A stretch of 44,290 bases of DNA from Laspinema palackyanum D2a. GTDB lineage: Bacteria; Cyanobacteriota; Cyanobacteriia; Cyanobacteriales; Laspinemataceae. This document shows, in pieces, positions 22,003 to 30,724 of this stretch (position 1 is the first letter of the stretch; each line of letters opens with the position of its first letter). The translations under genes and the position numbers were made by a program. The stretch lies in assembly GCA_025370845.1 (NCBI GenBank), contig JAMXFF010000056.1, positions 1 through 44,290 of the forward strand. The letters are read 5' to 3'. The notes below the pieces were generated by a model. It searched no databases. It worked only from the letters and a program-made list of their open reading frames with translations, and was not told the DNA's origin.

Positions 22003-24362
22003 AACACTCTGAACAAGATTTAAGTCAATTATCCATGCTCGATTTATTCGGAATGGAAGTTGAAACCCAATCTGCTCTATTAAATGAAAATTTATTAAGC
22101 CTAGAAAATCACAGTCAGTCCGGCCAAGAACTCGAAGCGTTAATGCGGGGTGCTCATTCGATTAAAGGGGCGGCCCGGATTGTTCAAATTGAGGAAGCGG
22201 TCCAGATTGCTCATCGCATGGAGGACTATTTTGTAGCTGCCAAGGAAGGTCAAATCACGGTTTCAGAAAACCATATTGATGTACTACTTTCCGCCGTGGA
22301 CCTCCTCTTGAGTATGAGCAAGGTGAGGGAACCGGAGTTAAAAGGCTGGATGCAGGACCACCAGCCGGAAATTGACCTGATCGGCAGCCAAATCCAGGAG
22401 ATTGCCTCCCCAGCTCCCCCAGCTCCCCCAGCTCCCCCAGCTCCCCCAGCTCCCCCAAAATCAGGCACTCCCGAGCCGGAACCCCCATCCCCACCGGAAC
22501 CGCAGGATCACCCCGTTGACCCCCCCCCTTCCCGGCTCCTGGTTCCTTTTCCAGACCCTGCGCCGCCTCCAACGGTGAGGGCGCAATCCCCTTCCGCCTC
22601 TAGTTCCAGTGGCGATCGCGTCGTCCGCTTAAGTGCAGACAACTTAAATCGATTAATGGGTCTAGCCGGGGAGTCCCTGATTGAAGCCAATTGGTTACAA
22701 CCCTTTGCGGATTCCCTACTTAAACTCAAAAAACACCAAACCGAATTATCAAAAATCTTAGAAAAATTAGAAAGTTCATTGAGCGACCCTCAAACGAGCC
22801 AATTAGCCAAAACTCACATAGAAATCGCTCAAGTTCATCAAAAAGAATGCTTACAAATTCTCACGAATCGCATCAACGAACTCGAACTTTTTTCCCGTCG
22901 GTTTGCTAACCTTTCCGACCGTCTCTATCGGGAAGTAATTGACAGTCACATGAGACCTTTTGCTGAAGGGATTGCGGCCTTTCCTCGCATGATGAGAGAC
23001 TTAGCTAAACAACTAGGGAAGTCCGTAAATTTTGAAATCATGGGCAAATCTACCAAGGTTGACCGCGATATTTTAGAGAAGCTAGAAGCTCCCCTGACTC
23101 AAATTTTGCGAAATGCGATCGCCCACGGGATAGAATCACCCCGGGAACGGATTGAGAAAGGAAAACCCCCGGAAGGAACTGTGCGCCTTGAAGCGATTCA
23201 TCGCGGTGGAATGCTGTTGATTACGATTTCTGATGATGGTCGAGGCATCAATTTAGCCGAGGTCCGGCAACAGGTGATTGCTAATCAATTGGTCAATCCT
23301 GAGTTTGCTCATCAGCTCACCGATACGGAACTGATGGAATTTTTATTTTTACCCAGCTTTTCCACGGTTACGGAGGTGACTGAAATTTCTGGACGCGGTG
23401 TGGGGTTAGATATTGCCAAGGGGATGATGCAAGAAGTCGGGGGGTTATTGCGTGCTCAGTCTGAACTGGGAAAAGGGACCCGTTTTCATCTGCAATTACC
23501 CTTAACCCTCTCGGTGATTCGCACCCTGTTAGTGGAAATTTCTGCCGAACCCTACGGGGTTCCTCTCGCCCGAATTGATCGGATTGTTCAGATTAAGCGG
23601 GGGGAACTCTTTGTTGTGGAAAACCGGCAATATTTTAGCCTTAATGGTCAAAATGTTAGTCTGGTGAGTGCTCATCAAGTTCTGGAATTAGAAAAGAGTG
23701 AACTGAATGAGGAGTTGTTATCGGTGATTGTGATGAGCGATCGCAGCAACTATTATGGCTTAGTGGTCGATCGCTTCCTGGGGGAGCGAGATTTGGTGGT
23801 CCGCCCCCTAGACTCCCGTCTGGGCAAGGTCCGAGATATTAGTGCGGCAGCATTAATGGAAGATGGCTCTCCCGTTTTAATTATTGATGTGGAAGATTTA
23901 GTGCGATCGCTGGATCTGCTTCTGAGTAGTGGCCGGTTAAGTCAAATTACCCAGGATACCCAAGTCAAAGAGTCCAAACATCATAAAAAAATTCTGGTGG
24001 TTGATGATTCGATTACGGTCCGAGAAATGGAGCGTAAATTGTTGCAAAATAAAGGCTATAAAGTCGAGGTTGCAGTCAATGGTATTGATGCGTGGAATGC
24101 CGTCAGAACTGGGGAATATGACCTAATTATTACCGATGTTGATATGCCTCGAATGAATGGCATTGAGCTGGTTAACCACCTGAAAAGCCATGCAAAATTG
24201 AAGTCTACTCCGGTGATTATTGTGTCCTACAAGGACCGGGAAGAAGACCGGCTTTTAGGGTTAGAAGCGGGGGCAAATTATTACTTGACAAAAAGTAGTT
24301 TTCATGATGATACCTTTTTAAATGCGGTCATGGATATGATCGGGATGGCGGATGAGAGTTGA
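21999..24362 (+). CDS. cheA: Hybrid CheA histidine kinase with receiver (WspE-like)
   Basis: This 787-residue kinase starts with GTG, overlapping the stop of the CheW gene (GTGA). Domains: HPt at about 1-115 with phospho-histidine H53 in AHSIKGAAR; a Pro-rich linker at about 135-215 containing an imperfect APP repeat; dimerisation and ATPase regions with LRNAIAHGIESPRE, ITISDDGRGINLAEV and ISGRGVGLDIAK; a CheW-like domain at about 500-640; and a receiver at about 665-785 with D713 in IITDVDMPRMNG. The receiver has S in the switch position (IIVSYKD) and K in YYLTK. This HPt-kinase-receiver plan is that of WspE. It should pass phosphate to the CheB homologue and the last gene's receiver. Confidence 0.95.
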   Translation: MKHSEQDLSQLSMLDLFGMEVETQSALLNENLLSLENHSQSGQELEALMRGAHSIKGAARIVQIEEAVQIAHRMEDYFVAAKEGQITVSENHIDVLLSAVDLLLSMSKVREPELKGWMQDHQPEIDLIGSQIQEIASPAPPAPPAPPAPPAPPKSGTPEPEPPSPPEPQDHPVDPPPSRLLVPFPDPAPPPTVRAQSPSASSSSGDRVVRLSADNLNRLMGLAGESLIEANWLQPFADSLLKLKKHQTELSKILEKLESSLSDPQTSQLAKTHIEIAQVHQKECLQILTNRINELELFSRRFANLSDRLYREVIDSHMRPFAEGIAAFPRMMRDLAKQLGKSVNFEIMGKSTKVDRDILEKLEAPLTQILRNAIAHGIESPRERIEKGKPPEGTVRLEAIHRGGMLLITISDDGRGINLAEVRQQVIANQLVNPEFAHQLTDTELMEFLFLPSFSTVTEVTEISGRGVGLDIAKGMMQEVGGLLRAQSELGKGTRFHLQLPLTLSVIRTLLVEISAEPYGVPLARIDRIVQIKRGELFVVENRQYFSLNGQNVSLVSAHQVLELEKSELNEELLSVIVMSDRSNYYGLVVDRFLGERDLVVRPLDSRLGKVRDISAAALMEDGSPVLIIDVEDLVRSLDLLLSSGRLSQITQDTQVKESKHHKKILVVDDSITVREMERKLLQNKGYKVEVAVNGIDAWNAVRTGEYDLIITDVDMPRMNGIELVNHLKSHAKLKSTPVIIVSYKDREEDRLLGLEAGANYYLTKSSFHDDTFLNAVMDMIGMADES

Positions 24363-24687
24363 GCCTGCCCAGATCGAGGCGATCGCTGGGATCATCGCAC
24401 CGGAGGACTTATCTGCAGCATTGCCGGAAAACCTCTTTCCTGTCGCCTAGACAGGGGGCTTTGGGCATGACTGTAGTACCACCATGCCAACATCTACCGG
24501 AGAAACTATCGGCAATTGAGTCACGCTTGTTGAGTCCGAGGTGAGCGGATTATTTTAAATTGACCCTAAAAATCAGGCTTAGAGTGAGTTATTTATTAAA
24601 AAAATAATTTAAGGAAAAAGAGGGGAATTTAGATATAATAGGAGAAATTTCAAGATTCGTTCATTACTATACCTTAAAATCTCTTAT
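24363..24687. other. Spacer between CheA and CheB genes
   Basis: These 325 bases have no convincing gene. The first half carries a small hairpin (CCTGTC and GACAGG near 24443-24459). The second half is strongly AT-rich and contains TATAAT (24634-24639) followed by AGGAG. The TATAAT could be a -10 box for the CheB gene, but no good -35 was found. Confidence 0.45.
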
Positions 24688-25698
24688 ATGAAAATTGCTA
24701 TTGTTAATGATATGCTGTTGGCAATAGAAGCCTTACGGCGCGTCTTAACATCAGTGCCGGATTATGAACTGCTTTGGGTGGCCCGGAATGGGGCGGAAGC
24801 CCTGGATAAATGTACCTCGGTGCGACCGGATCTCATTTTAATGGATGTCTTCATGCCGGTGATGGATGGGGTAGAGGCAACTCGCCAAATTATGGGTCGT
24901 TGTCCCTGTGCCATATTGCTGGTCACCTCTAGTATTAACACTCACTTACCTAAAGTATTTGAAGCCCTCGGATATGGCGCGCTAGATGTAGTGATTACGC
25001 CAATTCTGGGACACTACGGCAATGCGGAAGGGGGAGAAACCCTCCTGGAAAAAATTAGGACGGTTCATAAATTGCTGGGTAAACCCATCAGCAAAAAGCC
25101 CCCAAATCCGATTCCTGCCAAGTGGGGTTATACGACTCAACCCTATCCCCCCCTGGTGGCGATCGGCGCTTCTACGGGAGGTCCCACGGCGATCGCCAAG
25201 ATTTTGTCTAAGTTACCCCAGGATTTTAGAATAGCGGTGGCGATCGTCCAGCATATCGATGTCCAGTTTTCCGCCAGTTTTGTCCAGTGGTTATCCCAGC
25301 AAACCCGCTTGAAAATTGATTTGGCTCAAGAGGGAATGACCCCACAACCGGGTAAAATTATCGTCGCAGGAACCAACGATCATCTCCTCATGCGCCCCGA
25401 TCGCACCCTGGGCTATACTAAACATCCCCGGAGTAATCCCTATCGTCCCTCGGTGGATGTTTTTTTTACAAGTTTGGCTGAAAACTGGCCGGGGCAAGGA
25501 TTAGGGGTGCTGCTCACCGGCATGGGACGAGATGGAGCCGTAGGATTGAGTGTGTTGCGATCGGCAGGTTGGCAGACGATCGCCCAAGATGCCAGCAGTT
25601 GTATCGTCTATGGAATGCCCAAAGCTGCGGTCGAATTGGGAGCAGTACAAGAAAGTTTGAATCCCGAGGCGATCGGGGTAAAACTCCTGAGTCTCTAA
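24688..25698 (+). CDS. cheB: CheB methylesterase (WspF-like)
   Basis: This 336-residue response regulator has a receiver at 1-125 with D53 (LILMDVFMPVMDG) and an acidic pair reduced to N7-D8 in IVNDMLLAIEALRR. The same IVNDM opening is, from memory, typical of WspF. The catalytic domain at about 153-335 has the triad S162 (GASTGGP), H189 (VQHID) and D282 (GMGRDG). It should demethylate or deamidate the receptor when phosphorylated by the kinase. It stands at the WspF position in the cluster. No good ribosome site precedes the ATG at 24688. Loss of WspF in Pseudomonas locks the system on, so this gene is probably the brake. Confidence 0.95.
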   Translation: MKIAIVNDMLLAIEALRRVLTSVPDYELLWVARNGAEALDKCTSVRPDLILMDVFMPVMDGVEATRQIMGRCPCAILLVTSSINTHLPKVFEALGYGALDVVITPILGHYGNAEGGETLLEKIRTVHKLLGKPISKKPPNPIPAKWGYTTQPYPPLVAIGASTGGPTAIAKILSKLPQDFRIAVAIVQHIDVQFSASFVQWLSQQTRLKIDLAQEGMTPQPGKIIVAGTNDHLLMRPDRTLGYTKHPRSNPYRPSVDVFFTSLAENWPGQGLGVLLTGMGRDGAVGLSVLRSAGWQTIAQDASSCIVYGMPKAAVELGAVQESLNPEAIGVKLLSL

Positions 25699-26407
25699 TC
25701 ACTCATCCAGTTTCTGAAGTTAGGGTTTCGAGGTTTTCTAATTTTACGGTGATTTACCCTCGGGCCTGGGTACGGTTTTGCCATCTCCTCGACAAGAATC
25801 GGGGTTTCACTAGAAACCGCCAGTTATACCAAATCCGGCTATTTCCAGTGGGTTTTCTGTCTTAAACTCCCAGAGGAAAGACGTCCGGTTGAGAGTCTGA
25901 ACCCTTGAGGGGTGCTGAGGTTGGGCCAACCGACAAGTACCGGCGGGGCTCTGAGAAATGGGTAACATTTTGTACAGAAACCCGGTTCGTTTTCCCTGTA
26001 CTTTACCCCTGGATCAGATTGCTCAACAGGGGAATACAGGGAATGGACTGGAAACTTTTTCAGCTAAGCCCTGTCCACCGAATAAAAGTAACCTCTGGAC
26101 TCCATTGTATGATAAGTTTAAAAAATTCAGTAGTCATTGTTACTACTTTTCTCTCATCAGCGCAACATCTACAAAAACTGAACCCCTCTGTTCTCCAGTT
26201 CTCCAGATTGAGAGTTCAAAGGGAAACTGGCGTTGATATTTTTAAGCCTAAAGATAGATGACATAGGATAGGGGAGTATAAAAAATGAAAAGAGGGGGAA
26301 TAACAATAGAGTGCCTCTACGACTCCCGGGCGATCGTCCATTCCAGGAAAATTTAACCTAACCCCATTAATGGGTGAGCCATTTTAGTTTTTATTTTAGG
26401 AGCCTAA
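25699..26407. other. Long spacer before the REC-kinase gene
   Basis: These 709 bases carry no believable gene; the open frames here lack ribosome sites and family features. Copies of the CCGGTTTC-type repeat lie at about 25809-25830 and 25978. The last 120 bases are AT-richer and purine-rich. The gene start at 26408 has a good AGGAG site. I saw no clear promoter pair. Confidence 0.5.
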
Positions 26408-27964
26408 ATGCAATCAAGGGTCACGAGTGAGGAATTAATCAAAGTGAATCAGGCGATCGCTTTACGTTCCAACCCTAAATTTTCAGTCCGATTCCGGGAA
26501 ACAGCAATGAGTAGAGAACTTTCAGCCCAACCTGTATCTATTTTATTAATAGACGATCAGCCGATTGTCGGTGAAGCCATTAGGCGGATGCTGGCAACGG
26601 AAAAAGATATTAAATTTTGTTATTCTACCGACCCGGATCAAGCCATTCAACTCGCCACTCAAATTCAGCCCACGGTAATTTTACAGGATTTAGTGATGGG
26701 GGCGATTGATGGGTTGATGCTCCTGCGCTTCTTTAAAGCTAATCCAGGGACTCGCAATATTCCGATCGTGGTCCTCTCCACAAAGGAAGAACCCCAAAAA
26801 AAAGCCCAAGCCTTTGCTTCAGGGGCCAATGATTACTTAATTAAAATACCCGACAAAATTGAGCTAGTTGCTCGACTGCGTTACCACTCTAATGCTTATC
26901 ATAATTTATGCAAAGGTTATGAATTCGAGCGAACCCAACAGTACAATAAAGAGTTAGAATTGCGAGTCCAAGAGCGCACCCAAGAACTAACCGAAGCCCT
27001 AGATAATCTCAAACAAACCCAAGCGCAATTAGTTCAAAGTGAAAAAATGTCCGGTCTAGGGCAACTGGTGGCGGGAATTGCCCATGAAATCAACAACCCT
27101 ATCAGTTTTATTTCGGGGAATTTAATTCATTTTATTGAATATGCTGAAGGATTATTAACTTTAGTGGAAATGTATGAACAAGCATTTCCCGATCTACCGA
27201 TTACGATTCAAGATTTTAGGGAATCCCTAGACTTAGAATTTATTCGGGAAGACTTGCCTCGCTTAATCTCTTCCATCCGAGGAGGATCCGATCGCATTCG
27301 AGAAATTGTAGTAAATTTGCGTAACTTTTCACGCATGGATGAATCGGATCGAAAACCGGCAGATATCCATGAAGGGCTAGAAAGCACCCTGGTGATGCTA
27401 CAACATCGCCTGGAGGAGAATCAGATTGAACTCAGCAAGGAGTATGGAGAGTTACCGCCAATCGAGTGTTATCCCGGACAACTCAATCAGGTGTTTATCA
27501 ATATGTTGTCCAATGCGATCGATGCGGTAAGCGATCGCCAGCAACACTCTCCCCGAAAAGCCATTTCCGATAACGGGGAGACGGTTCCCGGGAAAATCAG
27601 CATTAAAACTGAACTTCAAAACGGGGTAGTGGTGATTCGGATTACAGATAATGGGATAGGAATTCCCCCCGCACTTCAAACCCAAATTTTTAACCCCTTT
27701 TTCACCACCAAGGAAGTCGGACAAGGAACGGGATTGGGATTGGCAATCAGCTATGAAATTATCGTCAAAAAACATCACGGACGAATTCGATGTGAGTCGC
27801 ACCCCAATCGCGGCACCGCATTTACCATTGAAATTCCCTTCGGGTCTAACCAACCGAGTAATATTCGCCAACTGCCCCTCAGTCACAAAGAAACTGCTGT
27901 CTCCTCAGTGTCTCAACCGCCTCCAACAGAAATCCCTTCGCTACAGTGGCTTGAAGTCGGTTAA
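26408..27964 (+). CDS. WspR-like receiver fused to a histidine kinase
   Basis: This 518-residue protein has a receiver at about 43-165 with D49/D50, phospho-acceptor D94 (VILQDLVMGAIDGL), T125 in VVLSTKEEP and K146. Segments such as ILQDLVM, LSTKEEPQKK, ASGANDYLIK and IELVARLRYHSNAY are, from memory, very close to WspR. A coiled linker (about 170-210) follows where WspR carries its GGDEF domain. Here there is a histidine kinase: H226 in AGIAHEINNPISF, NMLSNAIDAVSD, ITDNGIGIPPA and [12 protein letters not shown]. Thus it likely receives phosphate from the WspE-like kinase and controls its own kinase output. AGGAG lies before the ATG; another ATG at codon 34 is less likely. No diguanylate cyclase follows. 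The partner regulator is not in the window. Confidence 0.93.
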   Translation: MQSRVTSEELIKVNQAIALRSNPKFSVRFRETAMSRELSAQPVSILLIDDQPIVGEAIRRMLATEKDIKFCYSTDPDQAIQLATQIQPTVILQDLVMGAIDGLMLLRFFKANPGTRNIPIVVLSTKEEPQKKAQAFASGANDYLIKIPDKIELVARLRYHSNAYHNLCKGYEFERTQQYNKELELRVQERTQELTEALDNLKQTQAQLVQSEKMSGLGQLVAGIAHEINNPISFISGNLIHFIEYAEGLLTLVEMYEQAFPDLPITIQDFRESLDLEFIREDLPRLISSIRGGSDRIREIVVNLRNFSRMDESDRKPADIHEGLESTLVMLQHRLEENQIELSKEYGELPPIECYPGQLNQVFINMLSNAIDAVSDRQQHSPRKAISDNGETVPGKISIKTELQNGVVVIRITDNGIGIPPALQTQIFNPFFTTKEVGQGTGLGLAISYEIIVKKHHGRIRCESHPNRGTAFTIEIPFGSNQPSNIRQLPLSHKETAVSSVSQPPPTEIPSLQWLEVG

Positions 27965-28385
27965 TTTGACAAGGTGACGGTTCAGTTCAAACCCTAGGCC
28001 CCTAGCTCTATTCCCTCATCCAGTGACCTGCACCTCGGGTCCCCTGCCCTCGGTCTGGGGTGGGGTTCGCCTGGGATTGCAGGAGGGGGCCAGAACTGGC
28101 TCCCCTGTGATGGACTCAGGGGTTGGGTAAAAAATCGAGGGCTGATTAGAAGGGTCCCAGTGGGTTGAAGTCAACTAAATGAGAAGCGAGAGCTAAAATC
28201 TCAATAAAAAAACATCATATTTCATTAACTCTTAAGGCATGATGAAAATAGAAACTTTTATAGTAGCGTCCGTAACCCGTTCTTCAAGAGGCCGGGAAAT
28301 AGCTACTCCCTTGAGTTATTTTTCTTCCCCGGTCTAAAGAGCGGGGGATTTACAACTATTGCCATAGAGGACATGAGGTTTGCCC
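27965..28385. other. Spacer before ilvB
   Basis: These 421 bases show no gene. The left part is GC-rich with CCTAGGCCCCTAG. Around 28190-28270 the sequence turns AT-rich (AATAAAAAAACATCATATTTC). This stretch could contain the ilvB promoter, but I found no pair of boxes I would defend. No leader peptide with a run of branched-chain codons was seen. Confidence 0.45.
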
Positions 28386-30248
28386 ATGCTTTCAGAAAGC
28401 AGATCAGACAGAAAAACAAAACCCGTCGTGGTTCCCACTCGTAGAACCGGCGCTTATGCGTTGATGGATAGTCTCAAGCGTCACGGAGTCAAACATATTT
28501 TTGGCTATCCGGGTGGGGCGATTTTACCGATTTATGATGAACTGTATCGGTTTGAAGCCACAGGGGATGTCCAGCATATTTTAGTTCGCCATGAACAAGG
28601 AGCCTCTCATGCAGCCGATGGCTATGCCCGCGCCACAGGCAAGGTGGGGGTTTGCTTTGGGACATCCGGCCCGGGGGCAACTAATTTAGTCACGGGAATT
28701 GCCACCGCCCACATGGATTCGATTCCAATGGTGATTATTACCGGACAAGTGCCCCGGGCGGCGATCGGCACGGATGCCTTCCAGGAAACGGATATTTATG
28801 GAATTACCTTACCGATTGTCAAGCATTCTTATGTAGTGCGCGACCCTCGGGATATGGCGCGGATTATCGCCGAAGGGTTTCATATTGCCAGTACCGGCAG
28901 ACCCGGTCCGGTGTTGATTGATATCCCTAAAGATGTGGGGTTGGAAGAGTTTGACTATGTGCCGGTGGAACCGGGGAGTATTAAATTACCGGGATATCGA
29001 CCGACGGTGAAAGGGAATCCCCGACAAATTAATCAGGCGATCGAGTTAATTCGCCAAGCCAAAAAACCCTTACTGTATGTCGGGGGTGGGGCGATCGCCG
29101 CCAGTGCTCATAACGAAATTAAAGAACTCGCCGAACATTTTCAGATTCCAGTGACAACCACCCTAATGGGCATTGGAGCCTTTGAGGAACATCATCCTTT
29201 GTCCTTGGGAATGTTAGGAATGCATGGCACCGCCTACGCAAATTTTGCCGTAAGTGAATGCGATTTGCTGATTGCCGTCGGTGCTCGTTTTGACGATCGC
29301 GTGACAGGCAAGCTGGATGAGTTTGCCGCCCGCGCTAAAGTCATTCATATCGATATTGACCCCGCAGAGGTGGGGAAAAACCGGGGACCGGAAGTTCCCA
29401 TCGTGGGTGACGTACACCAAGTGCTCACGGATCTGTTGCGTCGCCTGCGGGAAACCGGGGATATTGCCGATGCCAATCAAACCAAAGAATGGTTAGGACG
29501 AATTGAGCGCTGGCGGGAAGATTATCCCTTGCTGGTGCCTCATCCCGAAACCGCCCTCTCTCCCCAAGAGGTAATCGTAGAAGTGGGACGGCAAGCACCA
29601 GATGCCTACTACACCACCGATGTGGGACAGCATCAAATGTGGGCGGCCCAGTTCCTGAAAAATGGCCCCCGTCGATGGATTTCCAGCGCCGGATTAGGGA
29701 CAATGGGGTTTGGAGTCCCAGCGGCGATGGGTTCCCAAGTGGCGCTACCGGATGAACAAACCATCTGTATCAGTGGCGATGCCAGCTTCCAGATGAACCT
29801 CCAAGAACTGGGAACGATCGCCCAGTATGGCATTAAAGTCAAAATTGTCATTATCAATAATGGCTGGCAAGGGATGGTCCGTCAGTGGCAAGAAACCTTC
29901 TATGGGGAACGCTACTCCTCGTCCAACATGGAGATTGGGATGCCGGATATTCCCTTACTCTGTCAGGCGTATGGGATGAAAGGCAAGGTGGTATCAACCC
30001 GGGACGAACTCCAGGATGCGATCGCTGAAATGCTGGCTCATGATGGACCCTTTGTCCTCGATGTCCAGGTCACCCGCAACGAAAACTGCTACCCAATGGT
30101 AGCCCCGGGTAAGAGTAATGCTCAAATGATAGGTTTACCCGAACTCAAGCAAAAAGACTTACAGGTTGAGTTAGTTTATTGCAGCAATTGTGGGGCAAAA
30201 AATGCCTCGACAAATCACTTCTGCCCTGAATGCGGGACGAAGCTGTAG
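28386..30248 (+). CDS. ilvB: Acetolactate synthase large subunit with zinc-ribbon tail
   Basis: From the ATG at 28386 (GAGG seven bases upstream) the protein has 620 residues; a TTG at 28380 is less likely. It joins two pyruvates, or pyruvate and 2-ketobutyrate, with thiamine diphosphate in branched-chain amino acid synthesis. Seen: [16 protein letters not shown], the glutamate of [28 protein letters not shown], and the ThDP motif [14 protein letters not shown] ending in [12 protein letters not shown]. The first residues of that motif are GDA rather than the usual GDG. Residues after about 590 form CSNCGA and CPECG pairs, a zinc-ribbon-like tail not found in enzymes such as E. coli IlvB. The regulatory subunit (ilvN/ilvH) is not adjacent. 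Confidence 0.95.
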   Translation: MLSESRSDRKTKPVVVPTRRTGAYALMDSLKRHGVKHIFGYPGGAILPIYDELYRFEATGDVQHILVRHEQGASHAADGYARATGKVGVCFGTSGPGATNLVTGIATAHMDSIPMVIITGQVPRAAIGTDAFQETDIYGITLPIVKHSYVVRDPRDMARIIAEGFHIASTGRPGPVLIDIPKDVGLEEFDYVPVEPGSIKLPGYRPTVKGNPRQINQAIELIRQAKKPLLYVGGGAIAASAHNEIKELAEHFQIPVTTTLMGIGAFEEHHPLSLGMLGMHGTAYANFAVSECDLLIAVGARFDDRVTGKLDEFAARAKVIHIDIDPAEVGKNRGPEVPIVGDVHQVLTDLLRRLRETGDIADANQTKEWLGRIERWREDYPLLVPHPETALSPQEVIVEVGRQAPDAYYTTDVGQHQMWAAQFLKNGPRRWISSAGLGTMGFGVPAAMGSQVALPDEQTICISGDASFQMNLQELGTIAQYGIKVKIVIINNGWQGMVRQWQETFYGERYSSSNMEIGMPDIPLLCQAYGMKGKVVSTRDELQDAIAEMLAHDGPFVLDVQVTRNENCYPMVAPGKSNAQMIGLPELKQKDLQVELVYCSNCGAKNASTNHFCPECGTKL

Positions 30249-30282
30249 GGTAAGAGGGATGGGGAGGATGGGGAGAATGTTT

Positions 30283-30400
30283 GTAGTAACGACTTCAATC
30301 GTTCTCCCCGTTCGTAGTAACGACTTCAGTCGTTCTCTTCGTTCGTAGTAACGACTTCAGTCGTTCTCTTCGTTCGTAGTAACGACTTCAGTCGTTCTCC
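30283..30400. repeat. 31-bp tandem repeat, four units
   Basis: Units begin at 30283, 30314, 30345 and 30376, an exact 31-base period. Each carries the core GTAGTAACGACTTCAGTCGT (the first has CAATC for CAGTC) and joins the next by TTCTCTTCGTTC or a variant. The core has arms AACGACT and AGTCGTT. Its reverse complement recurs three times at 30511-30697. Confidence 0.92.
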
Positions 30401-30426
30401 GGTGTCACGGCTTGCGCCGTGACACC
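30401..30426. other. Perfect hairpin between the two repeat arrays
   Basis: GGTGTCACGGC (30401-30411) and GCCGTGACACC (30416-30426) form an 11-bp stem with loop TTGC. It lies between the direct and inverted arrays. No T-run follows. Confidence 0.75.
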
Positions 30427-30478
30427 CACAATTGGAGACTGACCCGCCTGCTTGGAGACTGGAGGATATCCAAAGGGG

Positions 30479-30700
30479 CGTGAAGAAAGCTGACGCTTTC
30501 TTCACGAGGAAACGACTGAAGTCGTTACTACAAACTTTCGGGTTATCTTTCACGGGGGTGTGATGAAAGCTGACGCTTTCTTCACGAGGAAACGACTGAA
30601 GTCGTTACTACAAACTTTCGGGTTATCTTTCATGGGGGTGTGATGAAAGCTCCCGCTTTCTTCACGAGGTAACGACTGAAGTCGTTACTACAAACTTTCT
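30479..30700. repeat. 80-bp tandem repeat, three units, with hairpin and inverted core
   Basis: Units start at 30481, 30561 and 30641, an exact 80-base period. Each has a hairpin around GAAAGC and GCTTTC, then CACGAGG, then AACGACTGAAGTCGTTACTA, the reverse complement of the 31-bp core. In unit 1 the hairpin is 12 bp (30479-30490 with 30495-30506). Unit 3 changes the loop (TGAC to TCCC) but keeps the stem. The array ends 25 bases before the stop of the TPR gene. Confidence 0.92.
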
Positions 30701-30724
30701 CCCGTATCTCCCGTATCTTCCCAT

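Noticed and set aside
22250-22572. Glycine-rich minus-strand frames (GGAGGAGGAG type)
   Set aside because: They are the antisense reading of the proline-rich linker in the CheA gene.
25905-26261. 118-residue plus-strand frame in the long spacer
   Set aside because: No ribosome site, no family features, and the composition looks like spacer with CCGGTTTC-type repeats.
28190-28385. Leader peptide or attenuator for ilvB
   Set aside because: No short frame with consecutive Leu, Val or Ile codons and no convincing terminator and antiterminator pair were found.
30283-30700. CRISPR array
   Set aside because: Periods of 31 and 80 bases come from whole-unit repetition; the sequence between cores is itself repeated, so there are no unique spacers.
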